Shown: in pieces, positions 52,331 to 62,366 of the stretch | Position numbering within the stretch: position 1 is the first letter of the stretch | How the letters are laid out: every line of letters begins with the position of its first letter | Source of the DNA: Rhynochetos jubatus | Taxonomy: Eukaryota; Chordata; Aves; Eurypygiformes; Rhynochetidae | Length of the DNA stretch: 64,000 bases | Direction of reading: 5' to 3' | NCBI GenBank assembly: GCA_027574665.1 | Contig: CM050650.1 | Span: 51,443,304 to 51,507,303 of the forward strand | Position numbers and translations under genes: made by a program | The notes under the pieces: model-generated | What the model saw: only the letters and a program-made list of their open reading frames with translations | Databases searched by the model: none | Told to the model about the DNA's origin: nothing

Positions 52331-53880
52331 TAATTGCAACAGTCTTCCTTCTCACTCTCCCCCTCATGAAACCACACTAGGCAGATTCAGGAAAGGGAGT
52401 GAAGCAGATTTCCAGGATGCTTTATGCACTTCTTGTTGCATTTAATTCAGTTTCGGCTGACACAGGTTTTAGCTCTTAACAAATGCATCAAATAGGTGCA
52501 CTGCTTAGTAGCCCGTGTGCGGGTGGGTGCAAGGTTTAAAAGATGATAGTGCAGCAACCTCCCAGAGCAGCAACAGGGGAATAGCCCATTCCCTCCTTCT
52601 GATATAAACCAGATGTGAACAGAGATAGGTAAACAGTTCAGCTGTAAATGGTCAAAGGCCTGGTCTTTTCTTAGCTGTGAAAGATGTTTATTGCAAAGTA
52701 GCAGTCCCATTTGTGATTCATGACAGTTCACAGGTATGAAGCTAATTATAACTCAACAGGGCTTGTTATTAATGGTCCTTTAAAATATCGTGTTACTTAT
52801 CACCTCTGTTTTCCTCCAAGATTTTGTTTTGTGCTTCATAAAACTCAGAGAGGCCACCAAGTGCTCCTTGGGAGGGGGAATTAACAAGGCAACGGCAGCC
52901 TGCTCAGAAGCACTGTACAAGCTACAAACTCGTTACTGTCTGGCTTAGAAAGAAGGGTAATAAAACTTGTCTGTAGAAAATTTTCAAGCAGAAACCTTGC
53001 CCATAGAGGGTTTTTTTGTCCAAATCCACATTTTTGATGTTCAGCAGCACTGAACCTCTTCCAGTCCTCCATCATTGCTTACATTATTTGACGCTAGCTA
53101 ATTGTTTACAAGACAAGCAAACAGGGAACAACATGAAAGGACCTTATGCAACCGCAGACATAGGAACAAAACATAAATCATCCCCCTCAGTAAAAGAGGC
53201 TGAGGATGTCTCCATGGCTTAAACACACATTTACACATCAGTATTGTCTCATAAATTCACATGGAGGGTTCCTGGGACAGGGCTGTGCGTTACGGCAGGC
53301 TCTGCCGGACACCTCTCCAGGGTGCAGGGCAGGAGGCGGAGGGCAGGGTGGGCACAGAAGGGCTGGGGACAGGTCTCAGGGCCACACTCAGCTCCTCAAG
53401 TGTGGGGCAGCCACATGTGAACCCCTGGAAGTTGGGTCTGGACACCTCTGACTCAGAAGTGCCAACTCACACTACGGGAGCTTATCTGCTTCCGATGTGG
53501 AGTACAACACTATTCTTCAGCTATTAGGTGCCTAAAAGAAATCTGCCCTGGTGTTTCTTCTCTGCCTTGTCTTCCTCTATACCCCCAAAGCAGCACACAA
53601 GTGGTGATCTATAGCCAGTGTGATTTTAAGTATAAAGTTCTTCAGCTGAATATATACAAGGGGGAGAGGACAGCATTGCTTCCATGGCTTCTGAAAATAG
53701 TGGACAAAGGAATCATTGCCTACCCCACGCTGTGCACTGACAGACTGAAAGGGTCATAATCTAAGACATCAACTCTTGCATTTCCAGTGTGTCATATGCA
53801 AACCAGAATAACAACAGAGGCCAAAACAAGCCAGCCAAAGTTTGTTTAGAAACGGTTTTTAGGAAACAAAGGTTGCGACG
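52331..53880. other. Intergenic, upstream of SLC22A2-type gene
   Basis: 1.55 kb of unique sequence between the CR1 and the proximal promoter. No gene or repeat recognised. Confidence 0.7.
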
Positions 53881-53901
53881 CATGGCTTGACAATTTACAA
53901 A

Positions 53902-53963
53902 GTTAATTAATTATTGGTTTGTGAGTTTTGAGCAAACAAGTGAATACTTCACCTGTTATTTAA
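53902..53963 (+). promoter_or_regulatory. Candidate proximal promoter of the SLC22A2-type gene
   Basis: GTTAATTAATTATTGG at 53902-53917 combines an HNF1-like half site with an inverted CCAAT box, and TATTTAA at 53957-53963 is a TATA-like element 70 bases before the start codon. A start site about 30 bases past it would leave a leader of roughly 45 bases. HNF1 control is known for OCT-family genes in liver and kidney; the sites here are inferred from sequence only. There is no CpG island. Confidence 0.45.
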
Positions 53964-54012
53964 GCATGCAGCGAAGGCAAAGCCCTGGAAAGTAGCTTAG
54001 TTAGGTATTTTA

Positions 54013-54057
54013 ATGAGTTGCAACTTACAAAGATGCCAAACCTGGATGACATTTTAG
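54013..54057 (+). other. Overlapping upstream ORF at SLC22A2 start
   Basis: ATG at 54013 opens a 14-codon frame ([14 protein letters not shown]) that ends at TAG 54055-54057, past the main ATG at 54033 and in another frame. Its context is weak (T at -3) while the main ATG has A at -3, so leaky scanning would be expected if the leader includes it. Confidence 0.55.
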
Positions 54058-54443
54058 AGGAGATAGGAGAATTTGACTTCTTTCAGAAACGATCCCTCTT
54101 TGTCCTGTGTTTGCTTTCTGCTGCTTTCACCCCCATATATGTGGGTGTCGTCTTCTTCGGGTTCATCCCCGAGCATCGCTGCTTCAGTCCTGGGGTGGCT
54201 GAGCTGAGCCAGCGGTGCGGCTGGAGCCTGGATGAGCAACTGAACCACACGGTTCCCGAGTGGGGCAGCCATGGGGCTGGTTTCAGCAGCCGCTGCAGGA
54301 GGTACAAGGTGGACTGGAACGCGACGGACATCAGCTGCATGGACCCCCTGGACAGTCTCGTGGGCAACCGGAGCACCGTCCCCCTTGGTCCCTGCCAGGA
54401 CGGCTGGGTCTACGACTCCCCAGGGACCTCTCTTGTGACGGAG
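54033..54443 (+). CDS. SLC22A2: SLC22A2-type exon 1 (coding part)
   Basis: 411 bp, residues 1-137, ending GTSLVTE with donor GAG|GTAACA. Covers the N-terminus, helix 1 ([20 protein letters not shown]) and the extracellular loop with [14 protein letters not shown] chose the ATG at 54033 by homology with MPT(V)DD of mammalian OCT1/2. Confidence 0.96.
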
Positions 54444-57400
54444 GTAACATACAGTTTGTCCAGTAAAATCATTCTTGCTTGCGCACCTTAAAGCTAGAAG
54501 ATGCTGGATTGGTAACGTTTGCCCTTGGTGCATAACCTGAGCCTGTCTGTTAATAAATAGGGAATACCAGGACTTTCTAGGGACTTAGAGCAAGGATTTA
54601 TGTGGATAAATAATGGGAAATTATTACCTTTCCTGGGAGAACAATACTGTAAGCTTGCCATCAATCAGACTATGGCTATTCTCACAATTCAGTATTTCAG
54701 TCATCAAACTGAGGGTAGCACCTAGTAGCCCAAACTGAGGAATTGCACATTTGAGTGATAATCCAAACAGGTACTCATACTCATGTACAATGAACAAGAA
54801 GTAGAAGATGGGGCTAAATCTGTCAAATAATGAGTTAGCATTGAGTTACCATGTTCTTTTCTTCCAATTTACACTATCTAAACCAGATAGTTTATAAAGT
54901 GAAAAGCTGTGCAAGTCACTACTAACAGTCTAAAAGCCATGTAGAAGTGTGAAGCATGGGAAGGACCTCAAGAAAGATCTCTTCTACTTCTTTTCCAGTC
55001 CCCAATCTGTATTAACTCTACCTAAATGAGGCCAAGCAGATGTTTCTGTAATCTGTTCTTAAAAAAATGTGATGCTGGATACTTCACAGTTTCCTTGTGT
55101 GGGTCATTCATATTCCCTTGCTTCGCTATAGTCACCATTACAAAGCAACTCCGCCCCACTTTCCCTTGGGACAGACGGTTTGTGGCAGAGTAAGGACTCC
55201 CAGCTGTCCTCTGTGTCAGTCCAGCTGGAGAAATCGATCTGAGCTGTTTCGTACGTCCCTAGCACACTTCTCCAGGTTAGAAAGAGATTAAATAAGCAAA
55301 GACATTCATGCTTCTTTGTGGGCTGAAGTCTGCTTACACCTGAACGAACATTTCCAGCTGTAGAGAAGTTAACACCAGTTCGCCCTCCTCCCCTCGCTGG
55401 GTACGAGTTGGTAACCTGTTAATTGTAAATTAGAAGCAAGATAAAGTGCTGGTTCACAGCAGGGAAAAGTCAGCCAAACCCTGGGCGTGTTGCCAGCGTT
55501 AAGGAGGATCGGATCAGGGCAGCTGTCTCCTGGCTCCCCTCCAGCAGGGCCTATGGCCGCCCCACCACCTCTCACACCCAGCACTGCTTGCACACAGCCA
55601 GGCAATGCAGGGTTAGAGACAGGCCTCGGTGTCTGGGAAGGAAAGGATGTTCCAAGTGCCTTCCAAATTTCAAGCAGATGGGTGGGGGCGAGAGGGTGGG
55701 ATTTTTTTGAACTTTGTAATTTGTTGCTTCAAAGTTTCTTATCCTTTCTCACTGTCCCTGTGTGTCATTGTGCAATCATTTTCCAGGGTGTAACTTTTCC
55801 ACGAAGTCCGTGAAAATCCAGACAAGATGTATAGCAGATGTCAGTTTGAGAGATTAGAGGGCTTCTTCTCTGAAGCCTGTTTTCTAGTCATGTGTCATTG
55901 GTTTTCTTCCTCCTTGAACAGCCGTGGTTTGTGTTCAATGTTCCTGTGCTTCTAACTGTGGTGTCCCTTGCAGTTTAACCTGGTGTGTGAGGACTCCTGG
56001 AAGCTGGACCTCTTCCAGTCATGTGTGAATGCTGGGTTTTTTATTGGTTCCATCAGTATTGGCTACATGGCAGACAGGTACGTAGTGTGTAGTATGTAGA
56101 CAGGTGTGAGACGAACTGTTTCCTCTGCTTGTCTGCTTTCTCACGTCACCAAACAACTTTCACAATGTGAAGAGGAAATGAATGCAATTAAAACTTGACT
56201 CAAAAGGCCCATGTGTCACTTACAAAGGGGTGAATGGCCATTCCTAAGCCCCTGCTTTCAAAGGCTGTTGTGACCCAGGAACTCACAGAAATGTCATGGT
56301 GTTGCTCCACTTTTACAGCCTCTCAGTAGCTCCACGGTGGATTGGCACACTCACAAGTGAAGAGATTTTGTTTTCTTTCACAGTGGAAACTGCAATGAGA
56401 GCTCAAGAGTTTGAGATGAAATTTTAATTCATGCACCAAGAACTGTTTGCCCATCTTTGTGATTAATTTGTTTCACAATAATTTTAACAGTATTCAGATG
56501 GCCATAAATCAGTTTCAAAATAGGAGAGTTTCCCTCAGATACAGAAATAGAAGTTGCTCCTTCCTAAATTTTCTTTCATTCCGTATTGTCTCAGTTGGCT
56601 CTGTATGTGGCTGGATCTAGACATTATTATCCCTCATCTCCTATTTTCCATCACAAAAGTCATTGCGCCATATATCTTAAAAAAAAAAAAGACCAGTGGG
56701 GTTCTTTTTTAGGTTAGACTCTGAACAAATTTAATGCTCTGTAGCTGACCTTCCTGTGCATGTTTCCCAATTTTTTCAGTAAAATTACAAGAGAAGTTTG
56801 ACTGGAATTTGAAGAGGTGAAAGGTAACACAGGGTGAACAATCCTTCTGTAGAGTCAGTCTATGTGGGGTTTTGTTTATATTCTCAGAACATAGGAGAGC
56901 CCAATGAGCAATCGCCTTTTCCTCCCATGCTGATCATGGTCCCCAAATCATCTCTGTTGGACAGATACTGCCACTGTTCCCTTCTTTTTTGCTTTCCCCC
57001 TCCTCCAAGGGGGAATGTCTATGGGAAGGGGCACGTCTATGGGAAGGGGCACAGTTGTCCCACACAGTACTTGTGCAGCAACATAAAATAATGATGGGAC
57101 TGTGTTTGTCTCACTGGTCCCTGCTCCCGCATTTCACTGCAGGCAGACACACCATCGGCTAGGTTGTGCACACCACCTTTGTGGGGAAAGTGGCTAACAC
57201 AGCCCTAGTGAGCCCCAACCCATTCCTCCACATGCACAGACCTGCTTGTGAGGAACAACTCACCAATGCACGTGTTGGACAGATTGCTTTCCAGTAAACC
57301 ATTCCAGTCAGTAAACCATTCTCTTACTGCCAGTGAACTAGACCATGGGTTTTTTAAGCTTTCTGCTTAAAGGTATTTTTCATCAGAAGATAGATAGTGA

Positions 57401-60400
57401 TTCATCAAAGCACCTCTTTCTGGCCACAACTTGTGTGTGGCTACACCTTTGGCCAAAAGCTCTCTCAGGCAAAAGACATCAAATGGCTACAGCAGTACCA
57501 CAAAGACCCTACACCCACTCTTCAATCCTGTGCTGGAGTCCCCTGTCCAATTTGAAGGAAAAGGTTGACACGCTTACACCAATTTTTGCTTTTCTTTACA
57601 CAGATTTTGAAAGATCTTGTCTTCTTTTTTGCATCAGAAACATATGTATGTCAGCCCCCCATCCTCTCTTTCTCTTAAATCCAAAATCTTGTTTTCTGGT
57701 CAATATTCTAGTGAATTTGAACGCATTCCATCCTTTTTCCCAGAATGAACTCTCAAACAATGCTGAACAGCTTATAGGAGCAAAGGAGGGGATATGTAGC
57801 AGTCACTCATGCAAACATGACAGGACATGAAACCGCAGTGAGCAGATCTCACAGCCATCAGAGGTGCCACTCTTCAGGTCACCTTTTCAGCACAGAAGTG
57901 GATTAAGCAATCACGTTCACTAGCAAAGGCATTTCTTGGCAGCAGACGGCTGTGCAAGCCAACGGAAACTGGAGCTCCCACACCCACAGCTGTATGAAAA
58001 GACATGATGGAGCAGGAACACCATTGCTGCTAAAATAAAACACATACATGTCACAGCATCTACTGCTCTGCTCACTGACACCCTGCCCCAGTTCACACCC
58101 GTCCCTGCACTGCAAGCACCTAAGAGCAACAGAAAAAAACCCATACCCAGAGAGTGTTGCGCTCAGGGCAAAAACAAGCGACGAAGCCTCAAATTCAGTG
58201 GAGGCAGTGGGAAAAAGGCCTATGAATTTTATATTTCCTAGATTTGAGATATCCAACCTCTTCTTATCAGGCAGTCTGAGTGCAGCTGGAGTGCTAGTTT
58301 TCATGTGGATGAGATTGCTGCCACACACTACACTTGGGACAACTCCTGCAAGCATTTCACAGGCTTCAGGGGTTGTTTCATAAACTCTTTCCAAATGTGC
58401 TTCTCCCTGAGGGATTAGACTTACTCATGTACTTGATTGGTCTCTGTGCACACGTCCAGGAGCTGACTGATATTCAAGAGTCATAAGTGACTGGGAAATT
58501 GCACCCCTGTGTCCCTAGAGAGATCCCAACGTTGCACCTCTACCATTCAGAGCTGGGGCACTGGGAAAGGACCCTTGTGAGAGAAGGCTTCTCTTGTGGC
58601 CTGATGAGGCAGGCTTGGGCTGGACTTTAAGGCGAGTCAATATTGTTTGTTTGTCAGGCTCATGACAGGAGGAAAGTTTGAGCGATGGGATCTGCTGACG
58701 TTATTGTGGAGAGCAGAAGTCATTTCTTTGGGCTGGTACTTATTATCATGCTATTTTTGTTAGTGAACATGGACTAATTTAATAGTTTTTATAAATCATA
58801 CTTCTAACTGAATATATATCTCTGTCAACAAGAAAACAAATGCTTTTCTAGTGTTCCAGTAAGCTTATTTCTTTTGGAAACAATTTATTTCTGACTATCA
58901 GTGAGGGAATGACAAATAACAGGGATGTACAAAACTCTCTTCAGGAAGAGCTCAATAGTCAGCGAAGGTTAATGAGAAAGCACGTAAAGATCACAGTTAC
59001 CGAACAAGATTCCCACTAAAAAGCTATTGCAGCTTTGAGAGTCGGGCTGAAGAGACATATCAGAGCAGTCTGGGAACTCATTAGCTAAGTCATTAACCGG
59101 AAGTGAACGATGACCTGAAAACACACCACAGAGGAGCCCCCTGAGCTTCCATCAAGATGAAAAATGCTGCAAAGGGAAGAGCAGATACTCAAAATGAACA
59201 GAGAAGAGGGGGACAGGGACCATCTCCAGCTTCTTCAAACCCTTTGGCATGCCACCCTACCATGCCAGCAGCTGAGCCTCTTCTCTGTTCTTCTTTTTCT
59301 CCGCAGGTTTGGCCGCAAACTCTGCCTCCTGGTCACGGTCCTCATCAATACGGTCTCGGGGGTTCTCATGGCCTTTGCGCCGAGCTATAGCTGGATGGTG
59401 ATCTTCCGCCTGATACAGGGACTGGTCAGCAAGGGTGGCTGGCTGACAGGCTACGTCCTCAGTTACGGCAGCTTGCGATTCCACTTTCTGGGCGGGAACG
59501 CCCTGGTTTAGCAGCAGGGTTGATCTGTAACAAGAGTACACATCAACACTCATAGTTAGGCCAAATTGACCTCTTTTGCTTAAATGCAGGTGTTTATGAC
59601 CAAAGCTCACACCAGCTCATAGACATAAATCTGATAATTAGGAGGCAGCCCTGAAAACCGGGGGTCATCCATACCTAGAGAGGCACATGCCAGAAGTGAA
59701 GGACAAAGTCTAGAGACAAGAACTAACAGAAAATGCTGCAAAGATGCCTGACACTTTTCCAGGAAAGGCAGCAAGTGGTGCTCTGCGGGGCTTGTGTTTC
59801 ACAGCCTCGGTGCCAAAATCGTTCCTGCTGTGTTGTTTCACAAGCTTGGTGGGGAGGGAAGCTCTGTTCCCAAGCTGTACAGAAGGAGAGAGATGGAGGG
59901 AAGTGCCAGTTGTCTATCTTATTTTCCCATCTATTTCTTAGCTAGAAGGAATGTGAGGAAGAAAGCAACTTTTGCCCCGTGTTGATGGGTGACAAACTCA
60001 AAGGCCGGGACAAAGTCCCCAGCGGACCGGCAGAGGAGGGTCAGGACTTCCCCTGTGTTCCATGCCAGGGAATTAGACCTGCTCTGCTTTCCCACCCAAA
60101 ACCACGCGCACATCCCACACCACAAGGGCAGGACTAAGTATAGGGAGTCCCTGTGATTTTAGCTGGTAGGAGCTTTGGAGTTCCCCTGAATCTCCAAACC
60201 AGTTTATTTTCCCTATGGCTCTTGCAACTTGTCCTTGCAGTTGCAGAATTTGTTGGCTTAAACTACCGGAAGGCAACAGGCATCATTTACCAGATGGCTT
60301 TCACCGTGGGACTCCTCGTCCTCACCGCCCTGGCCTACGCGCTTCCGCACTGGAGATGGCTCCAGCTCACGGTCACCCTGCCCAATGTCTTCTTCCTGCT

Positions 60401-62366
60401 CTACTACTGGTGAGTGCCCCCATGCCAGCTCCCGGCAGCCCAGCCGAAAACAGGGGACTGTAGCTCGGAGTTGGGGCTGCCTCGTAGGGATTGGCCACAG
60501 CGCTGCATCGGATTCCCAAGAAAACATCGGATCAGATCTGGCAATTTTTCTGTTGTTCTGTTCTCCCTGGCCAGGGCTTTAGTCGGAAACACCTCAGAGC
60601 AAGGGACTGCCTGCAACATGTCGTAACAGTGCTGTGTTTGGCGTTCTTGCCACCCGTCACAAACTAAGAAGTCATTATTATTTCTTGAACAGTATCTGAG
60701 CTAGTCTGGGAAGTGAGTTTTTCTAATAATTGAATAAAATTGGTTGTGCTGTTTGGGTTTTTTTATGCAATCAACAGACCTTTATTGACTATTTGCAAAA
60801 ACAAAAAAAAAGTGAAAATGCTCCTTAGAAAATTCTATAACAGGGAGTGAATTTTATAACGTATATTGTTTATTTTTAACATGGAGCAAAGGATCAGGTT
60901 TACAGCTGTTCTTTTCTATATCCACAGACTATTAGCCATTTCTAAAACATGTCAACAGAATTTATCTCAGACTAATGTTTCCAAACTATAATAAACTGGT
61001 TTTAGCCTTATAAAAAATTAAAAATAAAATAAATCAGGCTATGTTGTCCTTCAAGTGGAGCACAAATCAGAGTGCAATCATAGAGGCACAACTGTCACTG
61101 AGTCCAGTACCACCCTTGGATATTCAAAACAAGGTAGGATCCTAGCCTGTTCCATTTTCACGTTCTGTGTACCCGTAACGTGCATTTTCCTCCCCCGTAG
61201 CTGTCACTCTTATATATGTTGCAGGTGCCTGCCTGAGTCTCCCAGGTGGCTCATAGCTCAAAAGCAAAATGACAAAGCTATGGAAGTCATTAAGCACATC
61301 GCCAAGGGAAATAATAAGAAGCTACAGCTCTCTTTCCAGGTGACTGCACTGCATTTTCTGCATATATGCAAACCTCGAGGCAAATAATGTTATGAGTTTA
61401 GGATTGTTTTGGGTTTAGAGTAGGGAGCAGCTTAGCAACCAAAAGCACTGCAGTTCCCTACAACAAAGGCAAGTGGGTTTTCTTCACTCTGACTGCCTAG
61501 GACACTCACAGAGCGTATTTGGGAAAAAAGGCTTGCAAAAATAGCAGGCAGATAGGAAAAATTCTTCCTTTAAGTAGTATCAATCAATAGTAAACTTGTC
61601 ACATCTTAAAATTCCATAACATCCTTATTCATTACTTTTTAAAATGTTGCTTCATGCCATGCAACAGCCTCATACACATAGCTATACATGAAGACTGTAT
61701 AAATTTTCATGTTTCCTTTTCCCAAAGCATTCTGGTGAAATTATTTTGCCCTCAATTACTTATCTGGCAAATGAAATCCCTCATCCTCCCATTAATCCAG
61801 AGGAAGATACTTAGTTCAGTGCTCAGCACTCTCTCCCCTGCCCACTGTAATCTCTTCTCCTGTCCCTTGTGCTCCCAGAATCTCAGCTCTGAAGATGAAG
61901 AGGGAGAAAAGCTGAAACCTTCATTTCTAGACCTGGTCAGGACACCTCAGATCAGAAAACACACATTCATTTTGATGTACAGTTGGTAAGGGAAGGCTTT
62001 TGCAGCCCAAATGGAGGTGTGTGATTTGGTGTCCTGAATTGTCACCATTGATTTAAGCCTGTTTTGCTCCCAACCAGCTGAAAAACTTAGGTCTTTGCAT
62101 AAACTCTCTCCCAAAGGGTTTAGCTTCATCTACACCCTGTTCTCTCCCCAGGTTCACGAGCTCCGTTCTCTACCAGGGGCTCATTATGCACACGGGAGTA
62201 GCCTCTGGGAACATGTACCTGGATTTCCTCTATTCTGCGCTTGTTGAGTTCCCAGCCGCCTTCATCCTCATGCTAACGCTGGATCGCATTGGTCGTCGCC
62301 ACCCCTGGGCTGCGGCAAACGTGCTGGCAGGTGGTGCTTGCCTCCTCACAGCGCTAGTCCCGGAGA
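54033..62366 (+). CDS. SLC22A2: SLC22A2-type organic cation transporter, exons 1-7 (gene continues past the window)
   Basis: Polyspecific organic cation uniporter of the plasma membrane, in mammals acting at the basolateral face of kidney (OCT2) or liver (OCT1) cells. Exons seen: 54033-54443, 55974-56077, 59307-59461, 60241-60409, 61225-61339, 61879-61985, 62152-62366. They encode 425 residues plus the first base of codon 426, against about 555 expected. Exons 8-11 (helices 10-12 and the tail) must lie past 64000. Seen: [14 protein letters not shown]; loop cysteines 50, 62, 88, 102, 121, 142; N-glycosylation sequons at 71, 96, 112; GYMADRFGRK; PESPRWL; DRIGRR. The sequence mixes OCT1-like and OCT2-like residues. 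Head-to-head position next to SLC22A3 is the SLC22A2 position in human, which decides the symbol; SLC22A1/A2 co-orthologue is the alternative. Confidence 0.93.
54444..55973 (+). other. SLC22A2-type intron 1
   Basis: 1.53 kb of unique sequence. Nothing recognised beyond the splice sites. Much shorter than intron 1 of SLC22A3. Confidence 0.85.
55974..56077 (+). CDS. SLC22A2: SLC22A2-type exon 2
   Basis: 104 bp with acceptor CCCTTGCAG|TTTAAC and donor CAG|GTACGT. It encodes [20 protein letters not shown], then [14 protein letters not shown]: helix 2. Too short for a long open frame; found from homology. Confidence 0.97.
57017..57052. repeat. 18-bp tandem duplication
   Basis: Two perfect copies of GTCTATGGGAAGGGGCAC. 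Confidence 0.9.
57292..57321. repeat. 17-bp tandem duplication
   Basis: CAGTAAACCATTC occurs twice with a 17-base period. Confidence 0.8.
59307..59461 (+). CDS. SLC22A2: SLC22A2-type exon 3
   Basis: 155 bp with acceptor TCTCCGCAG|GTTTGG. It encodes [20 protein letters not shown], then [18 protein letters not shown] and [13 protein letters not shown]. The donor is CTCA|GTTACG, poor beyond the GT. Length and phase equal exon 3 of SLC22A3. Confidence 0.94.
59462..60240 (+). other. SLC22A2-type intron 3
   Basis: 779 bp, unique sequence, starting at the weak donor GTTACG. Nothing else recognised. Confidence 0.85.
60241..60409 (+). CDS. SLC22A2: SLC22A2-type exon 4
   Basis: 169 bp with acceptor TCCTTGCAG|TTGCAG and donor TACTG|GTGAGT. 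It encodes [20 protein letters not shown], then [20 protein letters not shown], and ends FFLLYYW. The near-invariant ITEFVG reads IAEFVG here. Confidence 0.96.
60410..61224 (+). other. SLC22A2-type intron 4
   Basis: 815 bp, AT-rich in its second half. Nothing recognised. Confidence 0.85.
61225..61339 (+). CDS. SLC22A2: SLC22A2-type exon 5
   Basis: 115 bp with acceptor TGTTGCAG|GTGCCT and donor TTCCAG|GTGACT. It encodes [20 protein letters not shown], then [18 protein letters not shown], the start of the central cytoplasmic loop. Confidence 0.97.
61340..61878 (+). other. SLC22A2-type intron 5
   Basis: 539 bp of unique sequence with a pyrimidine-rich end before exon 6. Confidence 0.85.
61879..61985 (+). 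CDS. SLC22A2: SLC22A2-type exon 6
   Basis: 107 bp with acceptor GCTCCCAG|AATCTC and donor AGTTG|GTAAGG. It encodes [20 protein letters not shown], then [16 protein letters not shown]. Acidic start of the loop, then the entry to helix 7. Same length as human OCT2 exon 6. Confidence 0.97.
62152..62366 (+). CDS. SLC22A2: SLC22A2-type exon 7
   Basis: 215 bp with acceptor TCTCCCCAG|GTTCAC and donor GGAGA|GTAAGT. It encodes [20 protein letters not shown], then [20 protein letters not shown], the motif [10 protein letters not shown] and helix 9 to ALVPE. It is the last exon inside the window. Confidence 0.97.

Larger units (their letters stand above)
56078..59306 (+). other. SLC22A2-type intron 2
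   Basis: 3.2 kb. Contains an 18-bp duplication at 57017-57052 and a 17-bp one at 57292-57321. Open frames of about 160 codons on each strand (57345-57830 plus, 57903-58394 minus) show no known domain. Confidence 0.8.

Noticed and set aside
51682-52377. 231-codon frame that could be taken as a host gene
   Set aside because: It is the reverse transcriptase end of a 5'-truncated CR1 LINE.
57903-58394. 163-codon minus-strand frame with hydrophobic stretches in SLC22A2 intron 2
   Set aside because: Hydrophobic composition alone is weak evidence; no family motif, no splice partner, antisense to an intron.
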